From: CAWINH01 sp963837425
GTDB lineage: Bacteria; Chloroflexota; Limnocylindria; QHBO01
Length of the DNA: 64,000 bases
Direction: 5' to 3'
Assembly (NCBI GenBank): GCA_963837425.1
Contig: CAWINH010000006.1
Span: 620,001 to 684,000 of the forward strand
Shown one piece after another: positions 9,903 to 19,300 of the stretch. Each line of letters begins with the position of its first letter. The first letter of the stretch is position 1. The notes beneath the pieces were generated by a model. It ran no database searches, had not been told where the DNA came from, and was given only the letters and a program-made list of their open reading frames with translations. A program made the position numbers and the translations under genes.

Positions 9903-10775
9903 GTGCGCGGCTGGCTGTCCCACGCTGCGGGCGCGGCGCGACTGGTCGGTGAACGCCCCGAGCTGTGGCTCGCCGGCGCCCTGGCCTACGTCGTGTACCT
10001 CGGGTGGGCCCCCTTGATCATCGCCGTCACCCCCGCCCCGAACGCCGGCGACCTCACCTACCTGGCGGTCCAGCTCCTCTCGTCCGCGATCTTCCCGTGG
10101 AACCTGGTGGCGATCGGGTTCCTGGCCGCCATGCTCGTCCTCCTCGCCGCCGGACTCGCCGCGTTCGCCGAGCTCGTGCTGATCTCCGCGGTCCGCGGAC
10201 CGGCTCCGCGGGGCGTGGGCGGGCGGACCGGCGCGTCAGTGGCGATCATCGTGATCGGAGCGCTCCCGGCGGTGTTCGTCGCCATCGTCGTGGCGCTCAA
10301 CGTCGTCGCGCTGGCGCCCGACCGGTTCTCCTCGACTGCCGGCCTGGGGGAGATCGTCGCAGGCCTGGCGCGCGACCTCTGGCCCCTCCTCGCCGTGGGG
10401 CTGGCTGCCCTGTGCGCGGGGCAGGCCATCGGCGCGATCGGCATCCGCGCGCTTCGTCGCGGCGGCCCGGGCGCCGTCGCAGGAGCGCTGGGCGCGGCGG
10501 GGCGCGAGCTCGCGCGCCACCCGTTGCGTGTCATCGGCAACGCCGCGATCGGGATGGCCGTCGATCTCGCGGTCGTGCTCAGCACGGTGGCCATGCTGCG
10601 GGTCCTGTGGGCTCCGATCGCCCTCGCCCTCGACGCCGGGCGCTTCTCGAGCCCGGGCACCCTGCTCCTGCTGCTAGGCTTCGTGGCGATCTGGCTGGCC
10701 CTCCTGCTGGCCGCCGGCGCGGCGCGAGCCTGGCTCTCCGCCTGGTGGTCGCTCGAGGTCAGCCCGGAGGCATAG
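9903..10775 (+). CDS. Polytopic membrane protein of unknown function
   Basis: 290 residues from a GTG 4 bases after purB. About six hydrophobic helices are visible (near residues 22-45, 55-95, 115-138, 155-180, 205-235 and 245-275) with short Arg-rich loops. No catalytic motif or known family signature was recognised. Its place inside a purine operon, directly before an MgtC-family gene, suggests co-expression but not function. It could be a transporter-like or DUF membrane protein. Confidence 0.7.
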   Translation: MRGWLSHAAGAARLVGERPELWLAGALAYVVYLGWAPLIIAVTPAPNAGDLTYLAVQLLSSAIFPWNLVAIGFLAAMLVLLAAGLAAFAELVLISAVRGPAPRGVGGRTGASVAIIVIGALPAVFVAIVVALNVVALAPDRFSSTAGLGEIVAGLARDLWPLLAVGLAALCAGQAIGAIGIRALRRGGPGAVAGALGAAGRELARHPLRVIGNAAIGMAVDLAVVLSTVAMLRVLWAPIALALDAGRFSSPGTLLLLLGFVAIWLALLLAAGAARAWLSAWWSLEVSPEA

Positions 10776-10787
10776 CCGGAGGCGTCG

Positions 10788-11294
10788 ATGGAAGCAGATC
10801 TCTCCGCCGGGACCCAGATCGAGCTCGGCCTTCGGCTCACCGTCGGTCTGCTCCTTGGCGCGGCGATCGGATTCGAACGCGAGCTTCACCGCCAGCCGGC
10901 GGGATTCCGAACGCACAGCCTGGTGGCGCTCGGGGCGGCGCTCTTCACGATCATCTCGGCGTACGGGTTCGTCGGTGCGAACGTCGATCCGACCCGGATC
11001 GCCGCCCAGATCGTCTCCGGCATCGGCTTCATAGGCGCGGGGACGATACTGCAGCACCGCGGCAACATCCGCGGACTGACGACCGCGGCATCGCTCTGGG
11101 CAGTGGCCGCCATCGGCACCGCCGCCGGTGCCGGCATGCTGGTGATGGCCGTCGTCGGCACGGCGCTCATCCTGGTCGTGCTCGCCGTCCTCGACCGCAT
11201 CGAGGCGTTCACCGCCCGGCGCCTGGACCTGCCGCCGCGCGCGGAGCCGGCAATCCCCGACGAGCACGAAGGACGCACGGAGGACATGCCATGA
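10788..11294 (+). CDS. MgtC/SapB family membrane protein
   Basis: 168 residues. The MgtC core is clear: LGAAIGFERELHRQPAGFRTH, LVALGAALFT, and GIGFIGAGTILQ followed by IRGLTTAASLWAVAAIG. Four to five transmembrane helices. MgtC proteins are linked to Mg2+-limited growth and ATP synthase control in pathogens; in free-living bacteria their role is unclear. A hydrophilic tail (about residues 145-168) ends in an ATGA overlap with purC. An ATP-homeostasis role next to purine genes would make sense but is inference. Confidence 0.88.
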   Translation: MEADLSAGTQIELGLRLTVGLLLGAAIGFERELHRQPAGFRTHSLVALGAALFTIISAYGFVGANVDPTRIAAQIVSGIGFIGAGTILQHRGNIRGLTTAASLWAVAAIGTAAGAGMLVMAVVGTALILVVLAVLDRIEAFTARRLDLPPRAEPAIPDEHEGRTEDMP

Positions 11295-12190
11295 CATTGC
11301 TGCGCAGCGAGATCGAGGCGCTGCCGCTCCTGTACCGCGGCAAGGTGCGGGAGACCTACGAGGTGGACGACGCGACGCTGCTGCTGGTGGCCACCGACCG
11401 GCTCTCGGCATTCGACGTCATCTTCGACCAGCCGATCCCGGACAAGGGTCGCGTGCTGACCGGCCTCTCGACCTGGTGGTTCCGGCGCCTCGACGGCGCG
11501 CTGCCCACCCACTTCATCTCGAGCGATACATCCGACCTGCCGGCCGCGGCTCGGACCCCGGAGCTGGCCGGACGCTCGATGCTCGTGCGACGCGCGCAGC
11601 GCGTCGACGCCGAGTGCGTCGTGCGCGGCTACCTGGCGGGGTCGGGCTGGGCCGAGTATCGACGCAGCGGCATGGTCTGCGGCCACCGCCTGCCGGAAGG
11701 GCTGCGCGAGGCCGATCGTCTGCCGCAGCCGATCTTCACGCCGTCCACCAAGGCGGAGGTCGGGCACGACGAGAACATCACCCGCGGGCAGCTGGCCGAG
11801 ATGGTCGGCGCCGAGCTGGCGGCCGACCTGGAGCGACTCTCGCTGGAGGTCTACCGCACCGGGGCGGCCCGCGCCGAGGAGGTCGGGCTGATCCTCGCCG
11901 ATACGAAGTTCGAATTCGGCTGGATCGACGGCCGGCTCGCGCTCATCGACGAGGTGCTGACGCCGGACTCCAGCCGATTCTGGGACGCGGCCAGCCACGA
12001 GCCCGGCTCGAGCCCGCCGAGCTTCGACAAGCAGTTTGTCCGCGACTATGCGGCAGCGACCGGCTGGAACAAGGAGCCGCCGGCCCCGCATCTACCCGAC
12101 GAGGTGATCGCCGGCACGCGCGACCGCTACGTCACCGCCTTCGAGCGGCTGACCGGAGAAGCGTGGCGGGGCGACGGGGCATCGGCCTAG
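11291..12190 (+). CDS. purC: Phosphoribosylaminoimidazole-succinocarboxamide synthase
   Basis: 299 residues. SAICAR synthetase joins CAIR and aspartate using ATP. It starts at the ATG overlapping the mgtC-like stop and shows YRGKVRETYEV, ATDRLSAFDVIF, VRGYLAGSGWAEY, the TKAEVGHDEN substrate loop, and LADTKFEFGW followed by IDEVLTPDSSRFW. Length matches the long PurC form. The last base overlaps the GTG of purS. Confidence 0.97.
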   Translation: MTLLRSEIEALPLLYRGKVRETYEVDDATLLLVATDRLSAFDVIFDQPIPDKGRVLTGLSTWWFRRLDGALPTHFISSDTSDLPAAARTPELAGRSMLVRRAQRVDAECVVRGYLAGSGWAEYRRSGMVCGHRLPEGLREADRLPQPIFTPSTKAEVGHDENITRGQLAEMVGAELAADLERLSLEVYRTGAARAEEVGLILADTKFEFGWIDGRLALIDEVLTPDSSRFWDAASHEPGSSPPSFDKQFVRDYAAATGWNKEPPAPHLPDEVIAGTRDRYVTAFERLTGEAWRGDGASA

Positions 12191-12447
12191 TGCGCTGGGT
12201 GGCAGAGGTCCACGTCCGCCTGCGACCCGAGATCGCCGACCCGGAGGGGCAGACGATCGCCGGCGGTCTCCGCTCGCTCGGATTCGAGATCGGGGAGGTC
12301 CGGGCCGGGAAGCTGTTGCGCGTCGCCCTGACCGCCACGGATCGCGCGGCCGCCGAGTCGACCGTCGCCGACATGTGTCGCCGCCTGCTCGCCAACCCGG
12401 TAATGGAGACCGCGGACTGGGAGCTGCGCGGCGAGGACCCCGCATGA
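12190..12447 (+). CDS. purS: Phosphoribosylformylglycinamidine synthase subunit PurS
   Basis: 85 residues from GTG 12190. PurS is the small subunit that bridges PurQ and the short form of PurL in the FGAM synthase complex. VRPEIADPEG-like spacing is seen in LRPEIADPEGQTI, followed by LGFEIGEVRAGKLL and the C-terminal helix with CRRLLANPVME, all standard PurS features. It overlaps purQ by 4 bases (ATGA), so purC-purS-purQ are translationally coupled. Confidence 0.95.
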   Translation: MRWVAEVHVRLRPEIADPEGQTIAGGLRSLGFEIGEVRAGKLLRVALTATDRAAAESTVADMCRRLLANPVMETADWELRGEDPA

Positions 12448-13169
12448 GCGCACCCCGGGTGGCGGTGGTCGTCTTTCCCGGCACCTGGAGCGACCGCGAC
12501 TTCCTTCACGTGGCGGACATCATCGGCTGGGAAGCCCACCCGGTGTGGCACGCCGATGCGAGCCTGGGTCCGGCGGATGCGGTGGTGCTGCCCGGCGGCT
12601 TTGCCCACGGCGACCACCTACGGACGGGGGCGATCGCGCGCTTCTCGCCGATCATGCGAGCCGTCGAGGACTTCGCCGCGCGGGGTGGCCCGGTGCTCGG
12701 CTCGTGCAACGGGTTCCAGATCCTCTGCGAGGCGGGGATGCTGCCCGGGGCGCTGCTCCGCAACGACCACCTCCAGTTCCGGTGTGACTGGCAATGGCTG
12801 CGGGCCGAGTCGTCCGCGGGCCCCTGGCTCGGCGAGCTCGTCCCGGGCGAGGTCGTGCGGCTGCCCATCTCACATGGCGAGGGGCGGTTCTACGCGGATC
12901 CCGAAACGCTCGATGCGCTCGAGGCGTCGGGAGCCGTCGCCTTGCGCTACGCGGACGCGGACGGCGCCGTGACCGACGCTGCGAACCCGAACGGGTCGGC
13001 GGGGGGGATCGCCGGCCTGACGAATGGGCGCGGCAACGTGCTGGGGCTGATGCCGCATCCGGAACGGGCCGCCGAAGCGGAGGTCGGCGGCGCCGACGGC
13101 TTGCGGATCCTCGGTGCGCTCGATGCATGGCTGGCCAGCCAGCCCGCCCGCGTGGAGCGCAGCGCCTAG
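12444..13169 (+). CDS. purQ: Phosphoribosylformylglycinamidine synthase subunit PurQ (glutaminase)
   Basis: 241 residues. A class I glutamine amidotransferase that delivers ammonia to PurL. VVVFPGTWSDRD at the start, LPGGFAHGDHLR, the nucleophile elbow GSCNGFQIL (Cys), PISHGEGRF and the His/Glu dyad in MPHPERA are all intact. Slightly longer than the usual ~225 residues. The partner purL lies 1.75 kb downstream, after two zinc-ribbon membrane genes. Confidence 0.96.
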   Translation: MSAPRVAVVVFPGTWSDRDFLHVADIIGWEAHPVWHADASLGPADAVVLPGGFAHGDHLRTGAIARFSPIMRAVEDFAARGGPVLGSCNGFQILCEAGMLPGALLRNDHLQFRCDWQWLRAESSAGPWLGELVPGEVVRLPISHGEGRFYADPETLDALEASGAVALRYADADGAVTDAANPNGSAGGIAGLTNGRGNVLGLMPHPERAAEAEVGGADGLRILGALDAWLASQPARVERSA

Positions 13170-13194
13170 GAGCGGGCGAGCCGGAAGGGTCGGC

Positions 13195-13200
13195 TATCAT
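13195..13200 (+). promoter_or_regulatory. Putative -10 box (TATCAT)
   Basis: The CGGCTATCAT context lies just after purQ and about 42 bases before the zinc-ribbon gene start at 13243, leaving room for a leader with a GGAGG site. Confidence 0.35.
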
Positions 13201-13242
13201 GCAGGCTGTCCTTCCCGGGCACCGATGGAGGCAGAACGCCCG

Positions 13243-14271
13243 ATGCACAACGACGAGCGTGACCCGCAGGACCCGACGCCCTCCGATGAGCCGCGCCCCA
13301 CCGACGAGCCGCGCCGCTCGGACGACGCGGATCGCGCCGCCGAGGAGGAGTTCGAGAACGCCTCCTGGCCCTCCCAGGATTCAGCGGCGGCCGCGCAGGA
13401 TGCGGATTCGCACCTCGCCCCACCGAGCGAGGTGGAGGCTCACCTGCCCACGGACGCAGGCCCCGAGGGCCGCGGAACGATGCCGGCGCACACCGTTCCG
13501 GCCACCGAGCCCGGCGAGAGCACGCAGTGCCCGCGCTGCGGCACGGAGAATCGGCCGGGGATCGCCTTCTGCCGAAACTGCGGGCAGCGCCTCGTGGCGG
13601 CCGGCATTTCGACGAACGTGGCGCGACCGGCCGCCCCCGAGGGCACCCAGGCGTGCCCGCGCTGCGGAACGCACAACCGGGCGGGAGTCGCCTTCTGCCA
13701 GAACTGTGGCGCGAATCTGCGCGCCGCCGGCCCCGGCTACGTCCCACCCGCGGTGGGAGCCGAACCGACGCCCGCACCACCCGAGCACCCGCCGAGGGGT
13801 GGGGCGCTGCTCGGTCCGATTGTGCTGCTGGTCGGGGCGGTGGGCATCGCCGTGGCATGGCTGCTGCCCTTCCCCTACGCGGGCGGCAACTCGCTCTTCG
13901 ACCGCGCCTTCGGTGCGCCCGGCGGATACGGCATCGGGTTCTGGAACGGCTACCAGCAGGTCGACGGGCTCTCCGCGCAGACGTATTTCGGCTTCGCGGC
14001 ACCGGCGCCCCTCCTCGTGCTGCTGCTGATCGTCCTGGCCGGCGCCGGCTTTCTGCGCGCGCGCCCGGGCGCGGTCCAGGTCGGGGGCCTGGCGGTCGCG
14101 CTGGCCTGGTCGATCGGCCTGGCGGCGCTCTTCATCATCGACGAGCTGATCGGGGGACCGGGGGGCGGCCTGATCGAGATCATGCGGGCCCTCACGCCGG
14201 CGGGGATCATCTTCCTGCTTGCGTCGCTGATCGTGCTCATTGGCGCATTGACGCGATTCGGCCGCAGCTGA
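13243..14271 (+). CDS. Membrane protein with two N-terminal zinc ribbons
   Basis: 342 residues. An acidic, Pro-rich N-terminus (~85 residues) is followed by two near-identical zinc ribbons, CPRCGTENRPGIAFCRNCG and a second with THNRAGVAFCQNCG. Four hydrophobic helices then span about residues 190-340. No enzyme motif. Zinc-ribbon/transmembrane proteins of this layout are common in Chloroflexota and Actinomycetota and are uncharacterised. I chose ATG 13243 because GGAGG lies 11 bases upstream; ATG 13225 is in frame but has no ribosome site. Sits between purQ and purL with a related gene. Confidence 0.75.
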   Translation: MHNDERDPQDPTPSDEPRPTDEPRRSDDADRAAEEEFENASWPSQDSAAAAQDADSHLAPPSEVEAHLPTDAGPEGRGTMPAHTVPATEPGESTQCPRCGTENRPGIAFCRNCGQRLVAAGISTNVARPAAPEGTQACPRCGTHNRAGVAFCQNCGANLRAAGPGYVPPAVGAEPTPAPPEHPPRGGALLGPIVLLVGAVGIAVAWLLPFPYAGGNSLFDRAFGAPGGYGIGFWNGYQQVDGLSAQTYFGFAAPAPLLVLLLIVLAGAGFLRARPGAVQVGGLAVALAWSIGLAALFIIDELIGGPGGGLIEIMRALTPAGIIFLLASLIVLIGALTRFGRS

Positions 14272-14277
14272 GGCCCC

Positions 14278-14928
14278 ATGGCTGAGCGCTACTGCCCGAC
14301 CTGTGGCACCGAGGTCGATGAGGACGCCCGCTTCTGCCCGAGTTGTGGCACAACCCTCGGCGTCGATCAGCCGGAGCTGCCGCCGGCGCCGACGTGGCCC
14401 GAGCCCGAGCCGGCGCACGAGGCTCCCCGAGGAGCTGACGCGATCGACGACGTCGAGCCTCAAGCCGCCGCGGAGCCCGAGCCTGAGGAGCAGCTGAAGC
14501 AGGAAGCAGGGTCGGGTGCCGTCGGAGAACCGCCCCCGCCGCCCCCTTCACCGGCGCCCGGTTCCCGCGCGGAGCTCCCATGGAGCTGGCCGACGCTGCT
14601 ATCCGGTTGGTTGATCGGAGGTGGAGGGGCCGTCGGTGCACTCGCGCTGATTCCGTCGCTTGCCAACCCGGTCAGCCTGCTGCTCTTTCTGGCACTGATT
14701 GGCGTCGCGGCCACCGTCTTCGAAGCCGATCGGCTACCGGAGATCCCGAGGTTGCGGCTGCTCGTCCTGTCCGTGAGCCTCGTGGGCCTCGGGATCGCGC
14801 TCGAGCGTGCCGGGTTCCGGGCCAGCGGCGTCGACTCGCTGCTGCTGGTGGCGATGATCGCCGCTGCCGGCGGCGCGCTCCTCGTCGAGCTGGATCGCGA
14901 CCGGCCAGTGCCGCCCCCCGCGCGGTGA
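14278..14928 (+). CDS. Membrane protein with one N-terminal zinc ribbon
   Basis: 216 residues. A single zinc ribbon ([19 protein letters not shown]) opens the protein, then an acidic, Pro/Glu-rich linker of ~70 residues, then about four short hydrophobic helices from residue 105 onward. It looks like a smaller paralogue of the preceding gene (6-base gap) and overlaps purL in a GTGA junction, so it is translationally coupled to purL. Function unknown. Confidence 0.75.
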   Translation: MAERYCPTCGTEVDEDARFCPSCGTTLGVDQPELPPAPTWPEPEPAHEAPRGADAIDDVEPQAAAEPEPEEQLKQEAGSGAVGEPPPPPPSPAPGSRAELPWSWPTLLSGWLIGGGGAVGALALIPSLANPVSLLLFLALIGVAATVFEADRLPEIPRLRLLVLSVSLVGLGIALERAGFRASGVDSLLLVAMIAAAGGALLVELDRDRPVPPPAR

Positions 14929-17154
14929 CCGCGGCACCGCCCGTGGAGCGCCACGGGCTCACCGAGGAGGAGTTCCGCGGCGTGGTGCGCCTGCTCGGCC
15001 GCGAGCCGAACCCGGTCGAGCTCGGCATGTTCGGGGCGATGTGGTCGGAGCACTGCGCGTACAAGCATTCGCGGCCCCTGCTCGCGGAGCTCCCGACCGA
15101 TGGCCGGCGGGTGTTGGTCGGTCCGGGTGAGAACGCCGGCGCACTCGACATCGGCGACGGGCTGGCCGTCGTCTTCAAGGTCGAGTCCCACAACCACCCG
15201 AGCGCCGTCGAGCCCTACCAGGGTGCCGCCACCGGGGTCGGCGGCATCATCCGCGACATCTTCACGATGGGAGCGCGACCCATCGCGCTCCTGAACTCGC
15301 TCCGATTCGGGCCGCTCGATCCGGGTGACGACCCGACCGGCCGGACCGATGCGGCCGCCGCGACGCGCAATCGCTACCTGATGGAGGGCGTGGTGGCGGG
15401 CATCGCCGGGCTACGGCAACTGCATCGGCATCCCGGACGTCGGCGGTGAGATCGGCTTCGATCCCTCGTACAACGGCAACCCACTCGTGAACGCGATGTG
15501 CCTGGGCGTGGCCCGGCACGACGAGATCACCCTGGCCCGGGCCGCCGGCCCCGGCAACGCGCTGATGCTGGTCGGAGCCGCCACCGGCCGCGACGGCATC
15601 CAGGGCGCGAGTTTTGCCTCCGCCACCCTCGGCGAGGATCGGGAGCATCGGCGGCCGGCCGTCCAGGTCGGGAACCCGTTTCTCGAAAAGCTCCTCATGG
15701 AGGCCTGCGGCGAGCTCACGGCACTCGAATCGGTGGTCGCCATGCAGGACCTCGGCGCGGCGGGGCTGACCTGCGCCCTGGCCGAGCTCTCGGCCCGCGG
15801 CGGTTGCGGCGCCGAGGTGGACCTCGACCTCGTGCCGACCCGCGAGCCGGACCTCGGCGCCTACGAGCTGCTGCTGTCCGAATCCCAGGAGCGGATGCTC
15901 ATCGTCGTCCGTGCCGGGTCCGAGGAGGAGGTCCGCGCGGCCTTCGCCCGATACGAGCTGCACGCGGTCACCATCGGCCGGGTCATCGCCGAGCCTGTCG
16001 TGCGCGCCACGCTGCGGGGCGTCACGGTCTGCAATGTGCCCGGGCACGCCCTCGCCGAAGACGCGCCGCGCTACGTTCCGCCGGCCGCCCCACCCGTCGA
16101 CCTCGAGTCGCGACGCGGCGCGTCGCTCGACGCGCTCGCAGCCGAGGCGCCGACGGCCGACACGCTGCTCGAGCTGCTCGCGAGTCCCGGGCTTCGCTCA
16201 CGCAAGCCGATCTGGCGCCAGTACGACCACATGAACGGCACGAACACGATGATCGGCCCGGGTGCCGGGGACGCGGCCGTCCTGCGCATCAAGGGGACCG
16301 ACCGGGCGATTGCAGTCGCGCTCGACGGGCCCGGGCGCCTCGGCGCCCTCGATCCGCGGCTGGCCGGCAGCGCGGCGGTCGTGGAGGGTGCGCTCAACCT
16401 CGCCTGCTCGGGGGCCGTTCCGATTGGCATCACGAACTGCCTGAACTTCGGGTCGCCGGAGACGAAGGTCGGCTACTGGGAGCTGCGCGAGGCGGTGTCG
16501 GGGATGGCAGACGCATGCCGTGCGCTGCAGCTCCCGATCGTGTCGGGCAACGTGAGCCTGTACAACGAGACCGCGGATGGCCCGATCCTCCCCACGCCGG
16601 TGATCGGCTCGGTCGGGCTGCTCGAGGATCGCTCGGCCGTCGTCCGCCTGACGTGGACTGCCGGCGACGCCATCCTCCTGCTCGGTGATCCCGGATTCGA
16701 GGTGAGCGCGCTCGCCGCATCCGAGGTTGCCTGGCGCCGAGGGGTGACGGCGGGCTCCCCGGCCCTGGACCTCGACGCGGCCGCGCGGCTCGTCGAGCTG
16801 CTGCCCCGCCTGGCGCGCGACGGGCTCCTGCACGGCGCCCACGATTCCTCGGTCGGGGGCCTCGCGGTGGCGCTGGCCCGGATGGCGATCGCGTCGGGTG
16901 TCGGGGCCAAGGTCGACGTCCCGGCCACTGCCGCCCTGGCGACCGCTGCGCTCTTCGGGGAACGCGGTGGCCGGGTGCTGGCGGCGGTCCCCGAGGCGCT
17001 TGTGGGACGGGCCGAGTCGATTGCTGCGGCCGCCGGCGTCGCGGTCATGCGGCTGGGCCGCGCCGGCGGCACTGAGCTGACGGTGGCGTGGAGCACCGGC
17101 TCGCTTCGGGCGAGCGTCGATGAGATGGTCGGGGCATGGAGCACCGGCTTCTGA
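14925..17154 (+). CDS. purL: Phosphoribosylformylglycinamidine synthase subunit PurL (single frameshift)
   Basis: About 742 residues once one extra G in the GGG at 15408-15410 is removed. This is the short PurL that works with PurS and PurQ to make [22 protein letters not shown] (ATP/Mg-binding start), [12 protein letters not shown] and [13 protein letters not shown] are in the first part. The second part has [55 protein letters not shown] and [13 protein letters not shown]. The break falls inside the conserved IAGYGNCIG segment, and removing the G restores it exactly, so a sequence error is likely. GTG start overlaps the previous gene. Confidence 0.93.
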
Positions 17155-17174
17155 GGTCTTCTGAGGCGAGCCGC

Positions 17175-17420
17175 TCAGCCTTGCTGCTGCGTCTCCTCGT
17201 CGAGCTGCATGGCATCCACCAGGAGGTCGCCCCCGGATCTGGTGCGTGCATTGCGCACCATCCGCTCCTCGACGACCTCCCGCGCCCGTGCGTCCGCCGC
17301 CGCGGCCTCGCGAGCGCGCGCAGCGCGCGCGCTGCGCATCGCGGTCAGCCAACCGGCGGCGATCCCGAGCCCGAGTGCGAGGCCGATGCCCCCGGCCACG
17401 AGGTACGCCTCGCCGTGCAT
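17175..17420 (-). CDS. Small single-pass membrane protein
   Basis: 81 residues. One N-terminal helix (about residues 7-28, GGIGLALGLGIAAGWLTAM) followed by a charged Arg/Ala/Glu helix with RAREAAAADARAREVVEERM, probably coiled coil. The start overlaps the stop of the upstream c-di-GMP enzyme gene by one base, suggesting a two-gene operon. No family recognised. Confidence 0.55.
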   Translation of the reverse strand: MHGEAYLVAGGIGLALGLGIAAGWLTAMRSARAARAREAAAADARAREVVEERMVRNARTRSGGDLLVDAMQLDEETQQQG

Positions 17421-19120
17421 TACCCGGCGACCTCCCGGAGATCGTCGCGCGCCGGCGCTGCCGGGGGCGGAACCGGAGCCACCGCCGGCCGCTTGCGGCC
17501 CTTGGCGGATGCGGCCGCACCGCGTGCGGCGTGGCCGTTGCCGTTGCCGTGCGAGCCTGTCGGTGCGTGGATGCCGGCCGCGCCCGGATCGATCCGGGCC
17601 AGGCCGTCGCGCGCGCGCTCGTGGAGCCGATAGACCTCGTTGAGGCCGTCCGCCGGGACCGCGTCAGCGAAGATCGAGGAGAACACCGCGACCACCTCGG
17701 GGTCGAACTGGGTCCCGGCATTGCCGCGGAGCTCCGCGAGTGCCTGGGCATGTGACAGGGCGGCACTGTACGGGCGGTCGTGGACCATGGCGTGGTAGGC
17801 GTCGGCGACGGCCACGATGCGGGCGCCAATCGGGATCTCCGCGCCCCGCAGGCCATGCGGGTAGCCACCCCCGTTGTACCGCTCGTGATGGTGGAGGACG
17901 ACGGGGATCGCGTCGCGCAGGCTGGTCGCCTGCTCGAGGATGACCTGGCCGACCCGTGGGTGCTCGCCGATCGCCTGCCATTCGCCGTCGGTGAGCGAGC
18001 TTGGCTTATCGAGGATCTCCGGCGGGACGGCGAGCTTCCCGAGATCGTGGAGCAGGCTCGCGATCCGGATCCGCTCGATCTCTTCGTGCGGCAGGCCCAT
18101 CTCCCGGCCGATGCCGGTTGCCAGCGCCGCGATCATGTCCGAGGGCTGGCCGCGATGGTGGGGGTGCGGTGCCAGCACCGAGGCAAGCGCCTCGGTCGCG
18201 GTGTCGTTCGCCCAGCGGCCGATCATGGTGGCCGCCGCTCGCCGCTCCGCGGAGATCGGGGCCCGCCGCACCGGGGCGCCCTCGTCGAGCGCGCGGAACT
18301 GATACGTCCGGTTGCGCCCAAGCTGCTTGGCCGCGTACATCGCCGCGTCCGCCTGATCCACGAGCGCGTCGATCTGGAGCTGGGAGCCGACCTCGCCGGC
18401 AACGCCGACGCTGATCGTTACCAGCAGCGTCCCCTCGCCGGGGATCACGAGCTGCTGCTGCCCGACCAGGCTCCTGAGCTTCTCGGCCAGGACTGCCGCC
18501 TCGTCGGGCGCTGTCTCGGGGAGGATCAGCATGAACTCCTCGCCGCCGTAGCGGCCGAACAGGTCGGAGGCGCGGATGCTGTCGGCGATGATCGCGGCCA
18601 CCTGGCGCAGGACCGCGTCACCCGCCTTGTGGCCGTAGGTGTCGTTCACGGGCTTGAAGCGGTCGATGTCGATAAAGGCGACCGAGAGCCATTTGTGATG
18701 GCGGGTGGCCCGATCGATCTCGGCCTGCAGGGTCGTGAGCAACGTCTCGCGATTCGCGACGCCGGTGAGGCGGTCGTGCGTCGCGCGCGCTTCGACCTGG
18801 AGGAAGGCGCCCGAGGCGGCGTTGAATGCCCGCGCCAGCCGCCGCTCGGCCGGGACCCCGGTCTCCGCGAGGCGAATCGGCTCATCCGCCTCCAGCGTCC
18901 GCTCGAGGGCGAGGGCAATCCGGCCCAGCCGCCAGCTCGTGGTGCCCCAGGAGACGAGTGCCATCACGGTGATTCCGGCGGCGAACGCGAGCAGCGAAAC
19001 CACCAGCAACGGCGTTCGCGTTGACCCGCTCGCGTGCGAGGCAATGGTCGCGACCGCGCTGGCGAACAGCAGCACGGCCGCTGGTGCCAGGAACCCGAAG
19101 AGGCGGACGATCCGTAGCAT
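17420..19120 (-). CDS. Membrane-bound diguanylate cyclase with HD-GYP phosphodiesterase domain
   Basis: 566 residues from ATG 19120, which has a GGAG site 6 bases upstream. Two transmembrane helices (about residues 5-25 and 38-60) precede a GGDEF domain with active site RYGGEEFMLILP. An RxxD (RASD) five residues before it matches the c-di-GMP inhibitory I-site. A linker leads to an HD-GYP domain with LLHDLGKLAVP and HHERYNGGGYP. The usual HHExxDGxGYP has Asp where Asn is found here. Both halves look active: one would make c-di-GMP from GTP, the other would degrade it. A Gly/Asn/His-rich, then Pro-rich tail ends the protein. It lies antisense between purL and purF. Confidence 0.9.
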   Translation of the reverse strand: MLRIVRLFGFLAPAAVLLFASAVATIASHASGSTRTPLLVVSLLAFAAGITVMALVSWGTTSWRLGRIALALERTLEADEPIRLAETGVPAERRLARAFNAASGAFLQVEARATHDRLTGVANRETLLTTLQAEIDRATRHHKWLSVAFIDIDRFKPVNDTYGHKAGDAVLRQVAAIIADSIRASDLFGRYGGEEFMLILPETAPDEAAVLAEKLRSLVGQQQLVIPGEGTLLVTISVGVAGEVGSQLQIDALVDQADAAMYAAKQLGRNRTYQFRALDEGAPVRRAPISAERRAAATMIGRWANDTATEALASVLAPHPHHRGQPSDMIAALATGIGREMGLPHEEIERIRIASLLHDLGKLAVPPEILDKPSSLTDGEWQAIGEHPRVGQVILEQATSLRDAIPVVLHHHERYNGGGYPHGLRGAEIPIGARIVAVADAYHAMVHDRPYSAALSHAQALAELRGNAGTQFDPEVVAVFSSIFADAVPADGLNEVYRLHERARDGLARIDPGAAGIHAPTGSHGNGNGHAARGAAASAKGRKRPAVAPVPPPAAPARDDLREVAG

Positions 19121-19294
19121 GAGTGCTCCGCTGCGGTTGAATGGGCGACCCCGAACCGGAGCATGATCGGGAGCGTGGCCCATCACCATGGGCCGATGGT
19201 CAGAGGTGCGCGTCGGCACCGAGGCCGGAGGGGCGGATTCGCCGGATGGGCGGTGCGATGCAGTACGGCGCCGGTACCTTCGTTGGGCTGCGGG

Positions 19295-19300
19295 TATGAT
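19295..19300 (+). promoter_or_regulatory. Putative -10 box (TATGAT) for purF
   Basis: The CGGGTATGAT context overlaps the ATG at 19296. If used, transcription would begin near the in-frame GTG at 19308, 7 bases downstream. Confidence 0.35.

Noticed and set aside
15400..15420. Programmed frameshift in purL
   Set aside because: No slippery heptamer with a downstream structure was seen, PurL is not known to need one, and removing one G restores the exact family motif. An error is simpler.
16198..17868. 556-codon minus-strand frame opposite purL
   Set aside because: Overlaps both purL and the real minus-strand c-di-GMP enzyme in a different frame; no recognisable protein.
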